From Nonomuraea basaltis (GTDB taxonomy: Bacteria > Actinomycetota > Actinomycetes > Streptosporangiales > Streptosporangiaceae), in contig NZ_VCJS01000010.1 of the NCBI RefSeq assembly GCF_005893125.1, positions 59,638 to 123,637 on the forward strand: a DNA stretch of 64,000 bases, given 5' to 3'. The translations under genes were made by a program, and so were the position numbers. This document shows positions 54,326 to 63,447 of this stretch, in pieces; within the stretch, counting starts at the first letter, position 1, and every line of letters begins with the position of its first letter. The notes under the pieces are model-generated. The model was not told the DNA's origin. It was given only the letters and a program-made list of their open reading frames with translations, and did not search any database.

Positions 54326-54538
54326 GCGATCTTGAGCAGCGGTTCCGGCCGCCGACCAGGGCGACATCGTACGAACGGGCGGGTCTCCAGTCTCACGGAG
54401 TCCCGCCCGTTCTCGTTGGCGCTCGCTGGTTGTGGGCCAGTGGTGGGCCAAGAGGAGCATCAGTCTTCGCCTCAGAAGCACGGCTAGGGCACAGACCCAT
54501 CGCCTTAACTGAGAGCTGATCGATGCCCGGCCGTTGAG

Positions 54539-54880
54539 GTGGGCGTAACCTCGGGCGAGGCGCTGAACACCGCCAAGGATCAAAATGAGAGGGTCGGATG
54601 GCTGATGAAGAGCACCATCATCAGCGCAAAGATCGCCACTGGAGATTGGTCCAAGGCGGCCATGAAGGCCGCCAAGGGTAAGAGCTTTGCCACTCACGAT
54701 CAGCCACCCACCATCAGACCTATAAACGAGATAGTCGCGGACCCGAAGACTTTCGACGATTTCATGGAATGGGCGCAGCGTCATACTGACGTCGAAAGCA
54801 CGACAAACAACTTGCAGAACACCATGGGCACTACCGCCATCCTCACTGTGCCCGGCAACCTCAATATCGGCAGGTACTGA
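54539..54880 (+). CDS. Hypothetical protein, 113 aa
   Basis: A hydrophilic protein with KSTIISAKIATGDWSKAAMK, FDDFMEWAQRHTDVESTTNN and VPGNLNIGRY at the C-terminus. The latter half resembles short C-terminal signalling or amyloid-like tails only loosely. The start may be the ATG in frame at 54605 (MKSTII). GC content is lower than in the flanking genes. No family recognised. Confidence 0.5.
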   Translation: MGVTSGEALNTAKDQNERVGWLMKSTIISAKIATGDWSKAAMKAAKGKSFATHDQPPTIRPINEIVADPKTFDDFMEWAQRHTDVESTTNNLQNTMGTTAILTVPGNLNIGRY

Positions 54881-54881
54881 C

Positions 54882-55477
54882 ATGCCGCTTCGAGTCGCCC
54901 GCCCGCCCCGCAGCGCCGTCGCCGGTCTGGCGTTTCTCTTCGCGATGGCTACCGGTTGCACCGGCACCGTCCCACCCCCTCGCCGAGCCCCGGCGGCAAG
55001 ACCGTCGCCAGCCCCGTCACCGACTCCCCGCCCTACTGGTGCGACTTCCTCCCGCAACAGGCCGTCCGCACGATCACCGGCCTCACGATCCCACTGGAGG
55101 AGCGCAAGAGCGGAGTACCCGCGACCCACGGGCAATGCGCGCTTCGCAGCGAATATGACCGGCTCTCCGTCGTGTGGTCGGTATGGGACGGCGACGGCAT
55201 CACGGACCTCGCACGCAAGAACTTCGGCAGCCATCAACTGGCTGCACTGCCGGCGGATCTCGGTACCGGACTCATCGCGTACACCGCCCGCTTGCCACGC
55301 ACCCGGCCGTACTACACCACGATGCTGTTCCGGTGCGGCGACGAGCGACCGTGGATCAGGGTCGATCTGTCCGAGGTGGTCAAGGGACGTGACCCGGTGA
55401 GCGACTTGACGCAGCTTCTCAGGATCGCCCGCAAGCGGTTCGGCGAACTCCACAAATGCACCCCGAAGCCGAACTGA
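54882..55477 (+). pseudogene. Frameshifted lipoprotein
   Basis: Frame 54882 encodes a lipoprotein signal peptide (AVAGLAFLFAMATGCTG, lipobox MATGC), while the mature domain lies in the frame beginning at 54956: PPYWCDFLPQQAVRTITGLT, CALRSEYDRLSVVWSVWDGD, MLFRCGDERPWIRVDLSEVV, ending ELHKCTPKPN. The shift probably falls in the C-rich run near 54970-54985 and corresponds to one missing base. The mature part resembles actinobacterial DUF3558-type lipoproteins in its Cys pattern. Inactive, or a base-calling error. Confidence 0.55.
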
Positions 55478-55570
55478 TAACGCCGTCGGGCGGCCCGCTG
55501 TGCTGAGGGCCGCCCGACGGGGTGGTGGGTGGTGGCCTCACATGATTCCGATCAAGCGGATGGCTAGACT

Positions 55571-56125
55571 TCAGGCCAGGTCGCTGCCGAACCCTCTGCT
55601 GCCGTTGCCGTAGACACGCAGCCAGACCGTTGCGAACTTCTGCCGGACGCAACCGCCGTAGCGGAGATAGCAGAATTCGCCCTTGGTCCAGGGCTTCCAC
55701 GACGGGTTACCCACGCCTCCCGAACTGCCGGATTCGTGACCTTCGAACGTCCAACCCCAGTCGGCCTTCACCTCGCGGTAGTAGCCGTTTCGCGCCGTGA
55801 TGTTCGTGCCGTTGTAGCAATAGTCGATGTCGAGGCGGTAGCTGATAATGAGTTGGCCGAACCCGTTCTTCGCGCTCACTCCGGTGCCCCACCGGCGGCA
55901 GGAACTCGCCAGGATGCTGGCCTGCTCCTTGGAGGAGATCTTCGTACCCTTCTGCTGGGCGTCGGCGATATACGTTTGCGGGCTGATCGCCTCATCGACG
56001 ATCGCCTTCTCCTCGACCTTCACGACCTCAACCTTAGGGTCTGGATTGCTGGCCGCCAGCGCTCCCGGCCCAACAAGAACAGTGAGAGCGGCGGCAAGTC
56101 CGACGATGCCAGCCATCTTCATCAT
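55571..56125 (-). CDS. Secreted Cys-containing protein, 184 aa
   Basis: A Sec signal peptide (MMKMAGIVGLAAALTVLVGP, GALAAS) precedes a mature chain with ISSKEQASILASSCRRWGTG, IDYCYNGTNITARNGYYREV, GEFCYLRYGGCVRQKFATVW. Cys positions suggest two disulfides, and the aromatic/Gly-rich beta pattern suggests an extracellular beta-sandwich. Export into the cell wall or medium is predicted. Function unknown. Confidence 0.7.
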   Translation of the reverse strand: MMKMAGIVGLAAALTVLVGPGALAASNPDPKVEVVKVEEKAIVDEAISPQTYIADAQQKGTKISSKEQASILASSCRRWGTGVSAKNGFGQLIISYRLDIDYCYNGTNITARNGYYREVKADWGWTFEGHESGSSGGVGNPSWKPWTKGEFCYLRYGGCVRQKFATVWLRVYGNGSRGFGSDLA

Positions 56126-56517
56126 GAAATCTGATCCTTTCGAATGTTCGGGAAACCGAGGTCACGCTCGTGCGCATGCGAAGAACGACATCGCTACGAG
56201 TCGGAGGCCATCGGTCGCGTTGAGCGTAAGAGCGGCCGCTCCAAACCTTCTCCGAATCGGGCGGCTACGAGCGGGGGTCTAGCCGTAGCGGTCCCACTTC
56301 AGGGGGCCGGGTCCTCACGTGCTCCGAGTCGTGGGTATAGCCCTCAGCTGGAGGCTAACGTGCACCACGAGCGCGAAAGGTGAGGTTGCCGTGGACTTTC
56401 GGGGGGATTCAGTGTTGAGGAGAGGGCCCAACGCTGTGACTTGGATGGCTCGATGGCGAGATTCTGGGATCGCTATTTGACGTTCTCAGTCGCTGCGTGG
56501 GTGTCGTCGGCGTGCGT
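56126..56517. other. 392-bp stretch without a convincing gene
   Basis: Upstream of the 55571 gene on its strand and downstream of the 41-codon peptide gene. It probably contains the promoter of 55571. No repeat or RNA structure recognised. Confidence 0.4.
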
Positions 56518-56643
56518 CTACCCGCCGCTCCTGGGCCGGAACTCCTCGCCGGCGACCGCCGGGCCTGCGGCCAGGGCGAGCCCGGCCACCGCCGCAGCGG
56601 CGATGGCGGCGGCGATGGCGATCCGCCTCACATGTTCGATCAT
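56518..56643 (-). CDS. Small exported peptide, 41 aa
   Basis: MIEHVRRIAIAAAIAAAAVA continues GLALAAGPAVAG, a signal peptide with a cleavage site after AVA, leaving about ten residues (GEEFRPRSGG). Short exported peptides like this are common in actinobacteria. It is divergent from the ArsR-like regulator at 56817, which may control it. Confidence 0.5.
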   Translation of the reverse strand: MIEHVRRIAIAAAIAAAAVAGLALAAGPAVAGEEFRPRSGG

Positions 56644-56816
56644 CGAAAGGGTGCCTTCCCTTGCTGTCGCGATCGGTCCAGGACAGTTCACAACACGACG
56701 CCCCCGCCCGTCACCCTGTTCCAGCCTGAGCCGGAACACCCAGCTCACAGCCACGCACCCGGAACCGTCGACAGGGCGTTGATCGCTTTGTGATCCGCAC
56801 GACCGAGCATGCGGGC

Positions 56817-57815
56817 ATGACCGGGGGAACCTTGAGAATCGTCTTTACCGGTGAGGACCTGGCCCGGGTGCGCATCGCCTCAGGTATCGATGAGCTGTGG
56901 GAAATGGCGATGAGCCTGCACGTGCTGCAAAGGCCCGGCGGCGGCGAGGACATGACCGGCTGGCGGCGGCAGGCCCGCGCCGACCTGGCCGAGACGGGCC
57001 TCCTGAAGCCGGTACGGCAGACGCTGGTGCCGCTGATGCCGATCAAGGCCTACTTCCCCGACTTCCTTACCCCGCACCACGCCCAGGCCGGACCGCAGAA
57101 CGGCATCGACGCGCTCGCTGACACCCCGCCCTCCCGCGTGCGCCACGAGGTCGACCAGCTGCGCCGGCACGCCGCCCTGCCTGCCACCCTCGACAATCTC
57201 GCCCGCGGCAACCAGCGCGCCATCACCGGCCTGGCCGGCCTGGCCGGCCGATACTGCCAGACCGCCTTCGCCCCCCACCGCACCACGATGGAGCACGCGC
57301 TAGGACGCGAACGCGCCAGACTCACCCGCCTGCTCACCGACCACGGAGTGGAAGCCATGCTCGCCGCCCTGGGACCCCGCATGCGCTGGCGGCCCCCCAT
57401 CCTGGAGACCGACTACACCACCGGCCGGTACGAGATCCACCTGCGCGGCCGCGGCCTGACCCTCATCCCCTCCTACTTCTGCCGCTACACCCCGGTCGCG
57501 CTGGCCGACCCCAGCCTGCCGCCCGTCCTGATCTTCCCCACCCCCCGCCGAACCCCAGTGTCCGATCCCGATGACGCGCTGCCCGACCTGCTCGGCACCA
57601 CCAGAGCCCGCATCCTGCACTGCATCGCCGCCACCACCGGCTGCACCACCAGCGAACTCGCCCGCCGAACCGGCACCTCGCTGTCATCGGCCAGCGCCCA
57701 CGCCCAGGTGCTGCACCGCGCCGGACTGATCACCAGCACCCGCCACGCCAACATGGTCATCCACCAGATCACCCGTCTGGGCGCCGACCTGATCCGCCAC
57801 CAGGCCCCGCCCTGA
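56817..57815 (+). CDS. ArsR/DUF5937-type winged-helix regulator, 332 aa
   Basis: The ATG at 56817 (MTGGTLRIVFTGEDLARVRI) matches the typical N-terminus of DUF5937-ArsR proteins; a start nine codons earlier exists. The N-terminal 230 residues are the DUF5937 part (SIDELWEMAMSLHVLQ, LIPSYFCRYTPVAL), and the C-terminus is an ArsR winged helix (about 255-325, TTRARILHCIAATTGCTTSE, LARRTGTSLSSASAHAQVLH, RAGLITSTRHAN). Such regulators usually act on a neighbouring gene, here perhaps the exported peptide. Confidence is high for the HTH. Confidence 0.85.
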   Translation: MTGGTLRIVFTGEDLARVRIASGIDELWEMAMSLHVLQRPGGGEDMTGWRRQARADLAETGLLKPVRQTLVPLMPIKAYFPDFLTPHHAQAGPQNGIDALADTPPSRVRHEVDQLRRHAALPATLDNLARGNQRAITGLAGLAGRYCQTAFAPHRTTMEHALGRERARLTRLLTDHGVEAMLAALGPRMRWRPPILETDYTTGRYEIHLRGRGLTLIPSYFCRYTPVALADPSLPPVLIFPTPRRTPVSDPDDALPDLLGTTRARILHCIAATTGCTTSELARRTGTSLSSASAHAQVLHRAGLITSTRHANMVIHQITRLGADLIRHQAPP

Positions 57816-57974
57816 CCTCGGGCTCTGAGGGACGGTTTTGCGAGAGGTTCTGAGAGTCGCTGCGGCCATTTGCGCAATGATCGTGGACCCACTGTGGACC
57901 AGCTCCCCTAAGCGGGATGGCCTTTCGGGGATAAGTGCACGTCAAGGCCACAGTAGACGAAGAACGCGCAACCC

Positions 57975-58017
57975 TCTCCGGAGCCTGGTGCCTAGGTTCG
58001 AGTCCTAAAGGGTGGCA
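57975..58017 (+). repeat. att footprint 2: degenerate 3' part of tRNA-Arg
   Basis: It keeps CTCCGGA and GGTTCGA and the 3' GGCAC but has substitutions in the T-arm and one extra base in the acceptor. The downstream hairpin is also partly kept (ACGGAGTCCCGCC). Older than copies 1 and 3. Confidence 0.7.
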
Positions 58018-58238
58018 CACGATCTTGACCGGCGGTTCCTAGTCACCGACCTGGACGAACACCGCACAAACGGGCAGGCCTTTCACGGAGTCCCGCCTGT
58101 TCTCGTTGACGCTCACAGGTTTGTGAACCACCGGCGCGAAGGCCCCACCGATGGGGCCGAATGTCCGCGAACGTATGACTCCCTTGCCGAGACAACCCGG
58201 CTGGCATATGTGTGAGACACCGCCTGCTGGAGGAAACT

Positions 58239-58943
58239 TTGGCACCCAACCGATGGCCGACCGGCACCTTCATGCACCGTCTGACGGACGAGCTGCGCTC
58301 GGAGCTTCTTGGGCTCGGGACCTTGCGCGCGTTCCCGCCCGGGCACGTGCTGATCAGCCAGGGAGATCACGGCACATCGGTCTGGATTCTGTTGGACGCG
58401 CTGGTCAAGGTGATCGGGGGGGTTGAGAACGGTGTGGAGGCGACCCTGGCGATCCGGGTGTCAGGCGACATCGTGGGCGATATGGCCGCCATGGACGGGT
58501 CGCCGCGGTCGGCGACCGTGACCACCTGCGGGCGCGCGGTCTGCCAACAGGTAAAAGGCCCGGTGTTCCGCTCTTTCGTGACCCGGCGCCCGGCCGCGGC
58601 ACTAGCACTGACGCAGATCGTGGCCGACCGGCTGCGTTGGGCCAATCAGCGGCGCCTCGACTTCGCCGGGTACGGGACGAAGATCTGCCTGGCACGCGTG
58701 CTGATCGCGTTGATCTCGCGGCACGGCCGCGCTACGGATGACGGCGTGAGCATCGGCATCCCACTCACGAGAGCCGAGTTGGGCATGCTGGTGGGGGCCA
58801 AGGAGATCACGACGCAGAAGGCGCTGCGCGAACTGGCCGCGGAGGGGGTCATCCGGCGAGGGCACCGCGACGTGGTGGTGAAGGACCTGGCAGGGCTGAC
58901 TGCGCTCGCCGACCTCCCGTTCCTCGCCAAGCCATATTTCTAA
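58239..58943 (+). CDS. Crp/Fnr-family cyclic-nucleotide-binding regulator, 234 aa
   Basis: I start at a TTG with GGAGG five bases upstream; a GTG at 58212 is also in frame. A cyclic-nucleotide-binding beta-roll spans about residues 15-130, with ISQGDHGTSVWILLDALVKV and the phosphate-binding cassette GDMAAMDGSPRSATV. The C-helix is followed by a winged-helix (about 170-225, LTRAELGMLVGAKEITTQKA, LRELAAEGVIRRGHRDVVV). It should sense a cyclic nucleotide and control transcription. It stands first in an apparent operon with a cyclase-like gene, so the ligand is probably that enzyme's product. Confidence 0.88.
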   Translation: MAPNRWPTGTFMHRLTDELRSELLGLGTLRAFPPGHVLISQGDHGTSVWILLDALVKVIGGVENGVEATLAIRVSGDIVGDMAAMDGSPRSATVTTCGRAVCQQVKGPVFRSFVTRRPAAALALTQIVADRLRWANQRRLDFAGYGTKICLARVLIALISRHGRATDDGVSIGIPLTRAELGMLVGAKEITTQKALRELAAEGVIRRGHRDVVVKDLAGLTALADLPFLAKPYF

Positions 58944-59000
58944 GGCTTCTCCCGCCAGGTCGTGCCTCACCGTTGAGCCCACCCGCTCATTGGAGATGCC

Positions 59001-59759
59001 ATGGTCACGCACGATTACCGCGTCCTGCTCACAGCCGACATCGAGAACTACGGCGGCCGCACCGACGCCCAACAGCGAACCCTCCAGGCCGGCCTGATCA
59101 GCGCCATCGAGACGGCGGCGGACCGTGTTCAACTGGACCGGGAGTCGTGGTCGCGTCAGGTGGGCGGTGATTCGCTGACCGTCGTCCTTCCCGCCGAGCC
59201 GGGTCCTCTCGTCACGATTCCACTTCTCCTCGACCAGTTCCTGACCGAGCTGGACGTGGCCATCGCGGAGCACAACAGCCGACGCGCCGATCCCACCTGG
59301 GCACGGATGAGAATACGGCTGGCCGTCCACGTCGGACCGCTGCAGTTGGACGGCGCGGCCGGGTGGCCTGGGCAGCACGCGGTACAGCCCGCGAGGTTGC
59401 GTGATTCGGCACCGATCCGGACCGCGCTCGACACCTTCCGCGACGCCGACCTGGCGCTGATCATCTCGCGGGAGGTGTTCCGCGACTACGTGTCACAGGG
59501 GCCGGGACGGCCGAGACCTTCGGAGTTCCTGGAGGTTGCGGTGGCGGAGAAGAAACAGGAGTACCCGGCATACCTGTACGTCCCGCACTTCGACGTCCAC
59601 GGCATGGAGGCTCCGGAGTCCTCGCCGTCCAGCAACAACGCCCCGTCACCACCGCCGTCGGGCATCGGGTCGATCAAGAACAGGGTCAAGAGAGGCGACA
59701 TTCATATCGCGCAAGGAGACATCAATGTCACTTATGACCCGAAGCGGAGGAAGAAATGA
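59001..59759 (+). CDS. Class III nucleotidyl-cyclase-like protein, 252 aa
   Basis: A GGAG site precedes the ATG. The cyclase core spans about residues 5-195: the first metal Asp in LLTADIENYG (D13), the second in RQVGGDSLTVVLP (D57), RIRLAVHVG in the third strand, and GQHAVQPARLRDSAPIRTAL in place of the usual N-x-A-A-R-L helix. It could make cAMP, cGMP or a cyclic pyrimidine nucleotide; specificity cannot be read from sequence alone. After a Pro/Ser-rich linker the last 30 residues carry NRVKRG..IAQGDINV, a motif shared with the next protein. Its stop overlaps the next ATG. Confidence 0.8.
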   Translation: MVTHDYRVLLTADIENYGGRTDAQQRTLQAGLISAIETAADRVQLDRESWSRQVGGDSLTVVLPAEPGPLVTIPLLLDQFLTELDVAIAEHNSRRADPTWARMRIRLAVHVGPLQLDGAAGWPGQHAVQPARLRDSAPIRTALDTFRDADLALIISREVFRDYVSQGPGRPRPSEFLEVAVAEKKQEYPAYLYVPHFDVHGMEAPESSPSSNNAPSPPPSGIGSIKNRVKRGDIHIAQGDINVTYDPKRRKK

Positions 59760-61843
59760 GCGACTCCCCGCCTGAGGAACCGAGATCCGAGACCCCGCAG
59801 CCGGAAGACCCGGACGTCGAGGACACCTCTCCCGAGAAGGCAGACGAGGCGTCCCAGGAACCCGACAACCAATCGATCCGCAACGAGATGACCGCCTCCG
59901 GGCAGGAGTGGCTGGAGCGTAGGCAGAGCCTGGACGACCTGTTCGCCGACGAGCGGCCCAGCACCGGCACCCGAGACTTGATTGGCCGCGTGAGGAACCG
60001 CGTCAAGAAAGGAAATATCTGGCTCGCCCAGGGCGACATCCACGTTGACCAGGGGCGGGCACAACCGACAGCGACAATTCATGAACTGACGGAAAACGAG
60101 GTCGAGGACCTACGGCGAACGCTGGTATCGACCCAGTCGCAAGCCGAAACACGCAGGCTGCTCGACAGCGAACGCCTGGTCCTGCTCAGCGGCGCGGCGG
60201 AGACTGGCAAGGCGACCACGGCCCTGGCGGCGCTGCTCGACTGGGGTGGCAGGGCGAGCTGGATCATTCCGCACGGAGCGAGCACGCCGAACCCCCGTGA
60301 CTGGAAACTGGAATCGGGTCACGGCTATCTGCTGGACCTGGTCGATACGCCCGATGCCGTGGACAGGGTGACCACGAATCTCAAGCGTGCCGGCGTCAAC
60401 GCGGACTGCAGGGTGATCGTCCTGGTGCCTGAGCACATCAGATCCTCTGTCGCGCCCGTGATCGAGCACGATTCCCCACCGAACAGCCGGATCTTCGCCA
60501 AGCATCTGTTCGTTCAGGCATCGGGCGCACGGCTTGCCTCGAACGATCAGCGGCTTCTGGACGAGGAGCTCCGCGCCCTCTCCGCGCCCTGGCAGGTGGT
60601 CGAACTAGCCAAGCAGGTGGCCGCCACCGTGGAGTCCGGCACCTCCATCGAGGTCATGCTGAACCGGCGATTCCACCAAATGCGTGCGAAGGTGGGCGAA
60701 GACCTCGAGAAGCGCAGGCCGATTCTGGGCCGGTGTTTCATGACGAGCATCGCCGTACTCCACGGGCTGCCCGAGGCGGAAATCTCCGGCGCGGCGCTGG
60801 CCCTGGCCGAACGGCTCGACGAGAAGTGGCGTCGTGATCATTCGCCGAAACCGGTCCAGCTCTGGGAGAAGCTGCCCCTCTGGCTGAGTTACGTGGATGC
60901 CGAGGCCGCACCCGCCGGGCCCGGTGGCGGGCGGAGCATAAGGCTGAGACGTCCCCAGCTGGCGGCCGTCATGCTGCGCGTGATCTGGGAGGACCAGCCG
61001 ACCATCCGCGACTCGTTAGTCGACTGGCTGCTCTGGCTCGGCGGTGAGGGATCTTCGCATACGAGGATCAAGGTCGGACATGCGGTCGGGAAGCTTGCGA
61101 CCTTCGACTTCGCCCTCGTGAACGAGCGGTTTCTGGAGGTGTGGAGCCAGTCCCGCCGATCCCGGGATCATCAGCTCGCTGCTTTGGCGCTGGAAGCCGC
61201 CGCCGAGGACCCGTCGATGACACGCCGCGTCCACCTCCATCTCCGTTCGATGATCCAAGGCACCGATGCAAAGAAGGCGATCGCGATCCGCGCCTACGCC
61301 TCGTCCGTCGGTCTCTCCGCACCCGACCAAGCCCTCGCCGCGTTCAGGACCTTAGTTCTCACCAGGGGCGTCAAGTTCCACCACGACGTGGCCCAATCCA
61401 TCGCTTACCTCTATCGCGTGGATACCGCGCACACCATCGTGAACCACCTCGCCGACTGGGTCAGTGACGGAGGACCGGCCGGTCATCGTAGCGCCGCCCT
61501 CGCCTTCGGACGGCTGGCCGCGCTGCCCGTTTCGACCCCTGAGCGGCCGCATCTGAGCCAGCTCGATCCCCATCCTTCGCTGGTGACGCTCTGGCGCAAC
61601 GCGCTCAGCTACGAGGAAGGTGGCCGCCTAGTCGTGCCCGAGTCCTGGGACCTCCTGCTGAGCGAATGGCTGCGCCATTACGACGAGCGGTCCACCGTAC
61701 GGGAGATCACGGACCAGATCTTCAGCCTGACCGATAGGCGGAACGCCAAGCGGGCCCTGCTCTACCTCCGGCTCTGGCGGCACCACGGCGAGATCTCCGC
61801 CGATCTTCACCATCACCTGCGTCAACTCGTTCACAGGAGCTGA
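59756..61843 (+). CDS. P-loop NTPase-like protein with helical repeats, 695 aa
   Basis: The ATG overlaps the cyclase stop (ATGA). Residues 1-70 are acidic and disordered; 77-97 hold the motif NRVKKG..LAQGDIHV shared with the cyclase; 137-160 is a Walker A-like strand-loop-helix, LVLLSGAAETGKATTALAAL (Ala after GK instead of Ser/Thr, with TT next). An alpha/beta region follows to about 250 (RVIVLVPEHIRSSVAPVIEH), and the C-terminal two-thirds is an array of helices reminiscent of HEAT-type repeats. It looks like a STAND-type sensor. The motif would recruit the cyclase. Function is inferred. Confidence 0.65.
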   Translation: MSDSPPEEPRSETPQPEDPDVEDTSPEKADEASQEPDNQSIRNEMTASGQEWLERRQSLDDLFADERPSTGTRDLIGRVRNRVKKGNIWLAQGDIHVDQGRAQPTATIHELTENEVEDLRRTLVSTQSQAETRRLLDSERLVLLSGAAETGKATTALAALLDWGGRASWIIPHGASTPNPRDWKLESGHGYLLDLVDTPDAVDRVTTNLKRAGVNADCRVIVLVPEHIRSSVAPVIEHDSPPNSRIFAKHLFVQASGARLASNDQRLLDEELRALSAPWQVVELAKQVAATVESGTSIEVMLNRRFHQMRAKVGEDLEKRRPILGRCFMTSIAVLHGLPEAEISGAALALAERLDEKWRRDHSPKPVQLWEKLPLWLSYVDAEAAPAGPGGGRSIRLRRPQLAAVMLRVIWEDQPTIRDSLVDWLLWLGGEGSSHTRIKVGHAVGKLATFDFALVNERFLEVWSQSRRSRDHQLAALALEAAAEDPSMTRRVHLHLRSMIQGTDAKKAIAIRAYASSVGLSAPDQALAAFRTLVLTRGVKFHHDVAQSIAYLYRVDTAHTIVNHLADWVSDGGPAGHRSAALAFGRLAALPVSTPERPHLSQLDPHPSLVTLWRNALSYEEGGRLVVPESWDLLLSEWLRHYDERSTVREITDQIFSLTDRRNAKRALLYLRLWRHHGEISADLHHHLRQLVHRS

Positions 61844-61847
61844 TCAC

Positions 61848-62618
61848 ATGCGTAAATGGCTGGCACCCATGCTTTATCACGTCCAGCAGAACGAGCCCGA
61901 GGCCGAACCACCCGTCAACATCGAGCCGTTCGTTCTGACCTCGCCCGCCAAGGGCGACGCTTACGACTTCTCCGTCACCCTGCTCCGGACCGCGACCTCG
62001 GCCGGGAAACGTGCCCGAGCCCTCCTCAACGATGAAGTGCCCGAGGCCGAGGCGGTGCTCCAGCGCGCTTGCCAGGAGGTACGTCCGATCACCCGGCGGT
62101 TCGAGATCACCGAGGCTGGTGCGGCGGAGCAGGCCGCGAACGAGAAACTCCGATCGATCTCAGGCTCGATGACGGGAGTCTACCGATGGACGGTCAGAGC
62201 CGAGGTGAACGTTCCCGAGGAGATCCGCCAGCTCAACCGGGATGCCCACAGGAAGCAGCATGACATCAGATCCGACGCCGCTGCGGCGCTGCTCCAGATC
62301 AAGAGCACCGACGAGGTTCGGCAGAAGTGGCAGGAGTTTCTCGCCGCCGTGGAGGGAAGCGCCCGGGTGGTGCACGCGATCCAACTGGCTGTCGCCCCAG
62401 AGCAACTGCCGCAGATCATCGCGGAGCTCGTCGAGCAGCGGCAGCAGGGAGCGCAGGAACTGCTCGGCACCGTCGACAGGATCATGCAGAGCTACCAGGC
62501 GGTGGACATGCTCAACTTCGTCGTCAGCAACGAATCAGTGCTCCGCAGCACCCTGGAGCTCCTCGGCCTGCCCGTTCCGCCGTTGGAGGACGACAGTCTG
62601 CTGGTAGGCGGAGTGTGA
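61848..62618 (+). CDS. Unknown protein of the Pycsar-like operon, 256 aa
   Basis: Starting four bases after the NTPase stop with GGAG upstream, it is the last plus-strand gene of the operon. Sequence landmarks are VNIEPFVLTSPAKGDAYDFS, TGVYRWTVRAEVNVPEEIRQ, LQIKSTDEVRQKWQEFLAAV and VDMLNFVVSNESVLRSTLEL. The first part has a beta-rich Band-7/SPFH-like look, followed by long helices. I have seen no assigned function for this family; membership of the cassette is the main clue. Confidence 0.6.
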   Translation: MRKWLAPMLYHVQQNEPEAEPPVNIEPFVLTSPAKGDAYDFSVTLLRTATSAGKRARALLNDEVPEAEAVLQRACQEVRPITRRFEITEAGAAEQAANEKLRSISGSMTGVYRWTVRAEVNVPEEIRQLNRDAHRKQHDIRSDAAAALLQIKSTDEVRQKWQEFLAAVEGSARVVHAIQLAVAPEQLPQIIAELVEQRQQGAQELLGTVDRIMQSYQAVDMLNFVVSNESVLRSTLELLGLPVPPLEDDSLLVGGV

Positions 62619-62657
62619 CCTGCCTGTCGCAGTGGCGTCATGCCTACGCCTGCGCGG

Positions 62658-63230
62658 TCATGGCGGAGACCCGGTGAGCACGACGTTGATCAGCGCCGCG
62701 CTCACCGTGGCCGTCATTCCACTCAGGAGCAGCCAGAACCCCCAGCGGATGAGGCGATACTTCTGTCCGACGATGCGGCTGACCCGGTACAGCTGATCAG
62801 CGACCCGCTCCAGGTCCAGTGCCGAGGACCGCATCAGAGCGCTGGTGACGGTCACCGTGGAGTCGAGGCGTAAGACATCGGCGTAGTACATGACGGCGCC
62901 GTTCCCCTTCCGTCGATCCAACCGCGGATAGACCGCGCCGGCGAGCACCACCACGGACACCAGAGCTGCCGCCGCCCCTGCCCACCACAGCCACTCGACG
63001 GCATTGGACATCGCGAAAGGTGACCAGCTTCCCGCGAGCAGGCCGCCTGTGACGGCGCCGAGGCCGATGCCAACGATGCCGAGGAGGACCTGGGCTTTGG
63101 TGTCCGCCCGGTTGAGCTCCTCGCGGGCCTCTCTGAGCAACTGTGTTCCGTAGGCGCACGCATCGTCCTCAGCTGCCTGCCGTTGGTCTGGAGTGGTTTG
63201 GGTGAGGGCTCGCACGATCTTGTGGAACAC
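62658..63230 (-). CDS. Pycsar-effector-like (PycTM) membrane protein, 190 aa
   Basis: A GTG at 63230 with GGAGG seven bases upstream is the probable start (VFHKIVRALTQTTPDQRQAA). The N-terminal helix contains ELNRADTKAQVLLGIVGIGL, two TM helices follow (VLLGIVGIGLGAVTGGLLAG and WLWWAGAAAALVSVVVLAGA), then VMYYADVLRLDSTVTVTSAL and a basic KYRLIRWGFWLLLSGMTATV third TM. This layout matches the family of Pycsar membrane effectors, which open or damage the membrane when a cyclic pyrimidine nucleotide binds. It converges on the cyclase operon. Sensor residues cannot be identified by eye. Confidence 0.75.
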   Translation of the reverse strand: MFHKIVRALTQTTPDQRQAAEDDACAYGTQLLREAREELNRADTKAQVLLGIVGIGLGAVTGGLLAGSWSPFAMSNAVEWLWWAGAAAALVSVVVLAGAVYPRLDRRKGNGAVMYYADVLRLDSTVTVTSALMRSSALDLERVADQLYRVSRIVGQKYRLIRWGFWLLLSGMTATVSAALINVVLTGSPP

Positions 63231-63447
63231 GAGGAACCTCCTGGCCGGGGGGCGATCACAACGCAGAGCATTCCACGACCGCCGTGGGTTGAAGCCCGTG
63301 ATGCGCTTCGCGCCCGCTGTACACCGCGTCAACAGGAGGCTCTCGGCATAATCGTGGGCCACGTGTGGGCCATCCATGGCCTTGATCGAGTGACATTTGT
63401 GCGTCGCCCCTGGCCAAGGGCATGCCCACCAGCAAACCTGCAATGCT

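Larger units (their letters stand above)
54284..58017. mobile_element. Cassette A: att-bounded, integrase-less segment
   Basis: Bounded by att footprints 1 and 2. It holds a hypothetical gene, a frameshifted lipoprotein, two secreted proteins and an ArsR-like regulator, with both strands used. No recombinase is present. Confidence 0.55.

Noticed and set aside
54200..55453. 417-codon minus frame including VPPVGFEPTHPAPE
   Set aside because: This sequence is a translation of the tRNA 3' end and its flank, a well-known annotation artefact, and recurs at 63256-63630 for the same reason.
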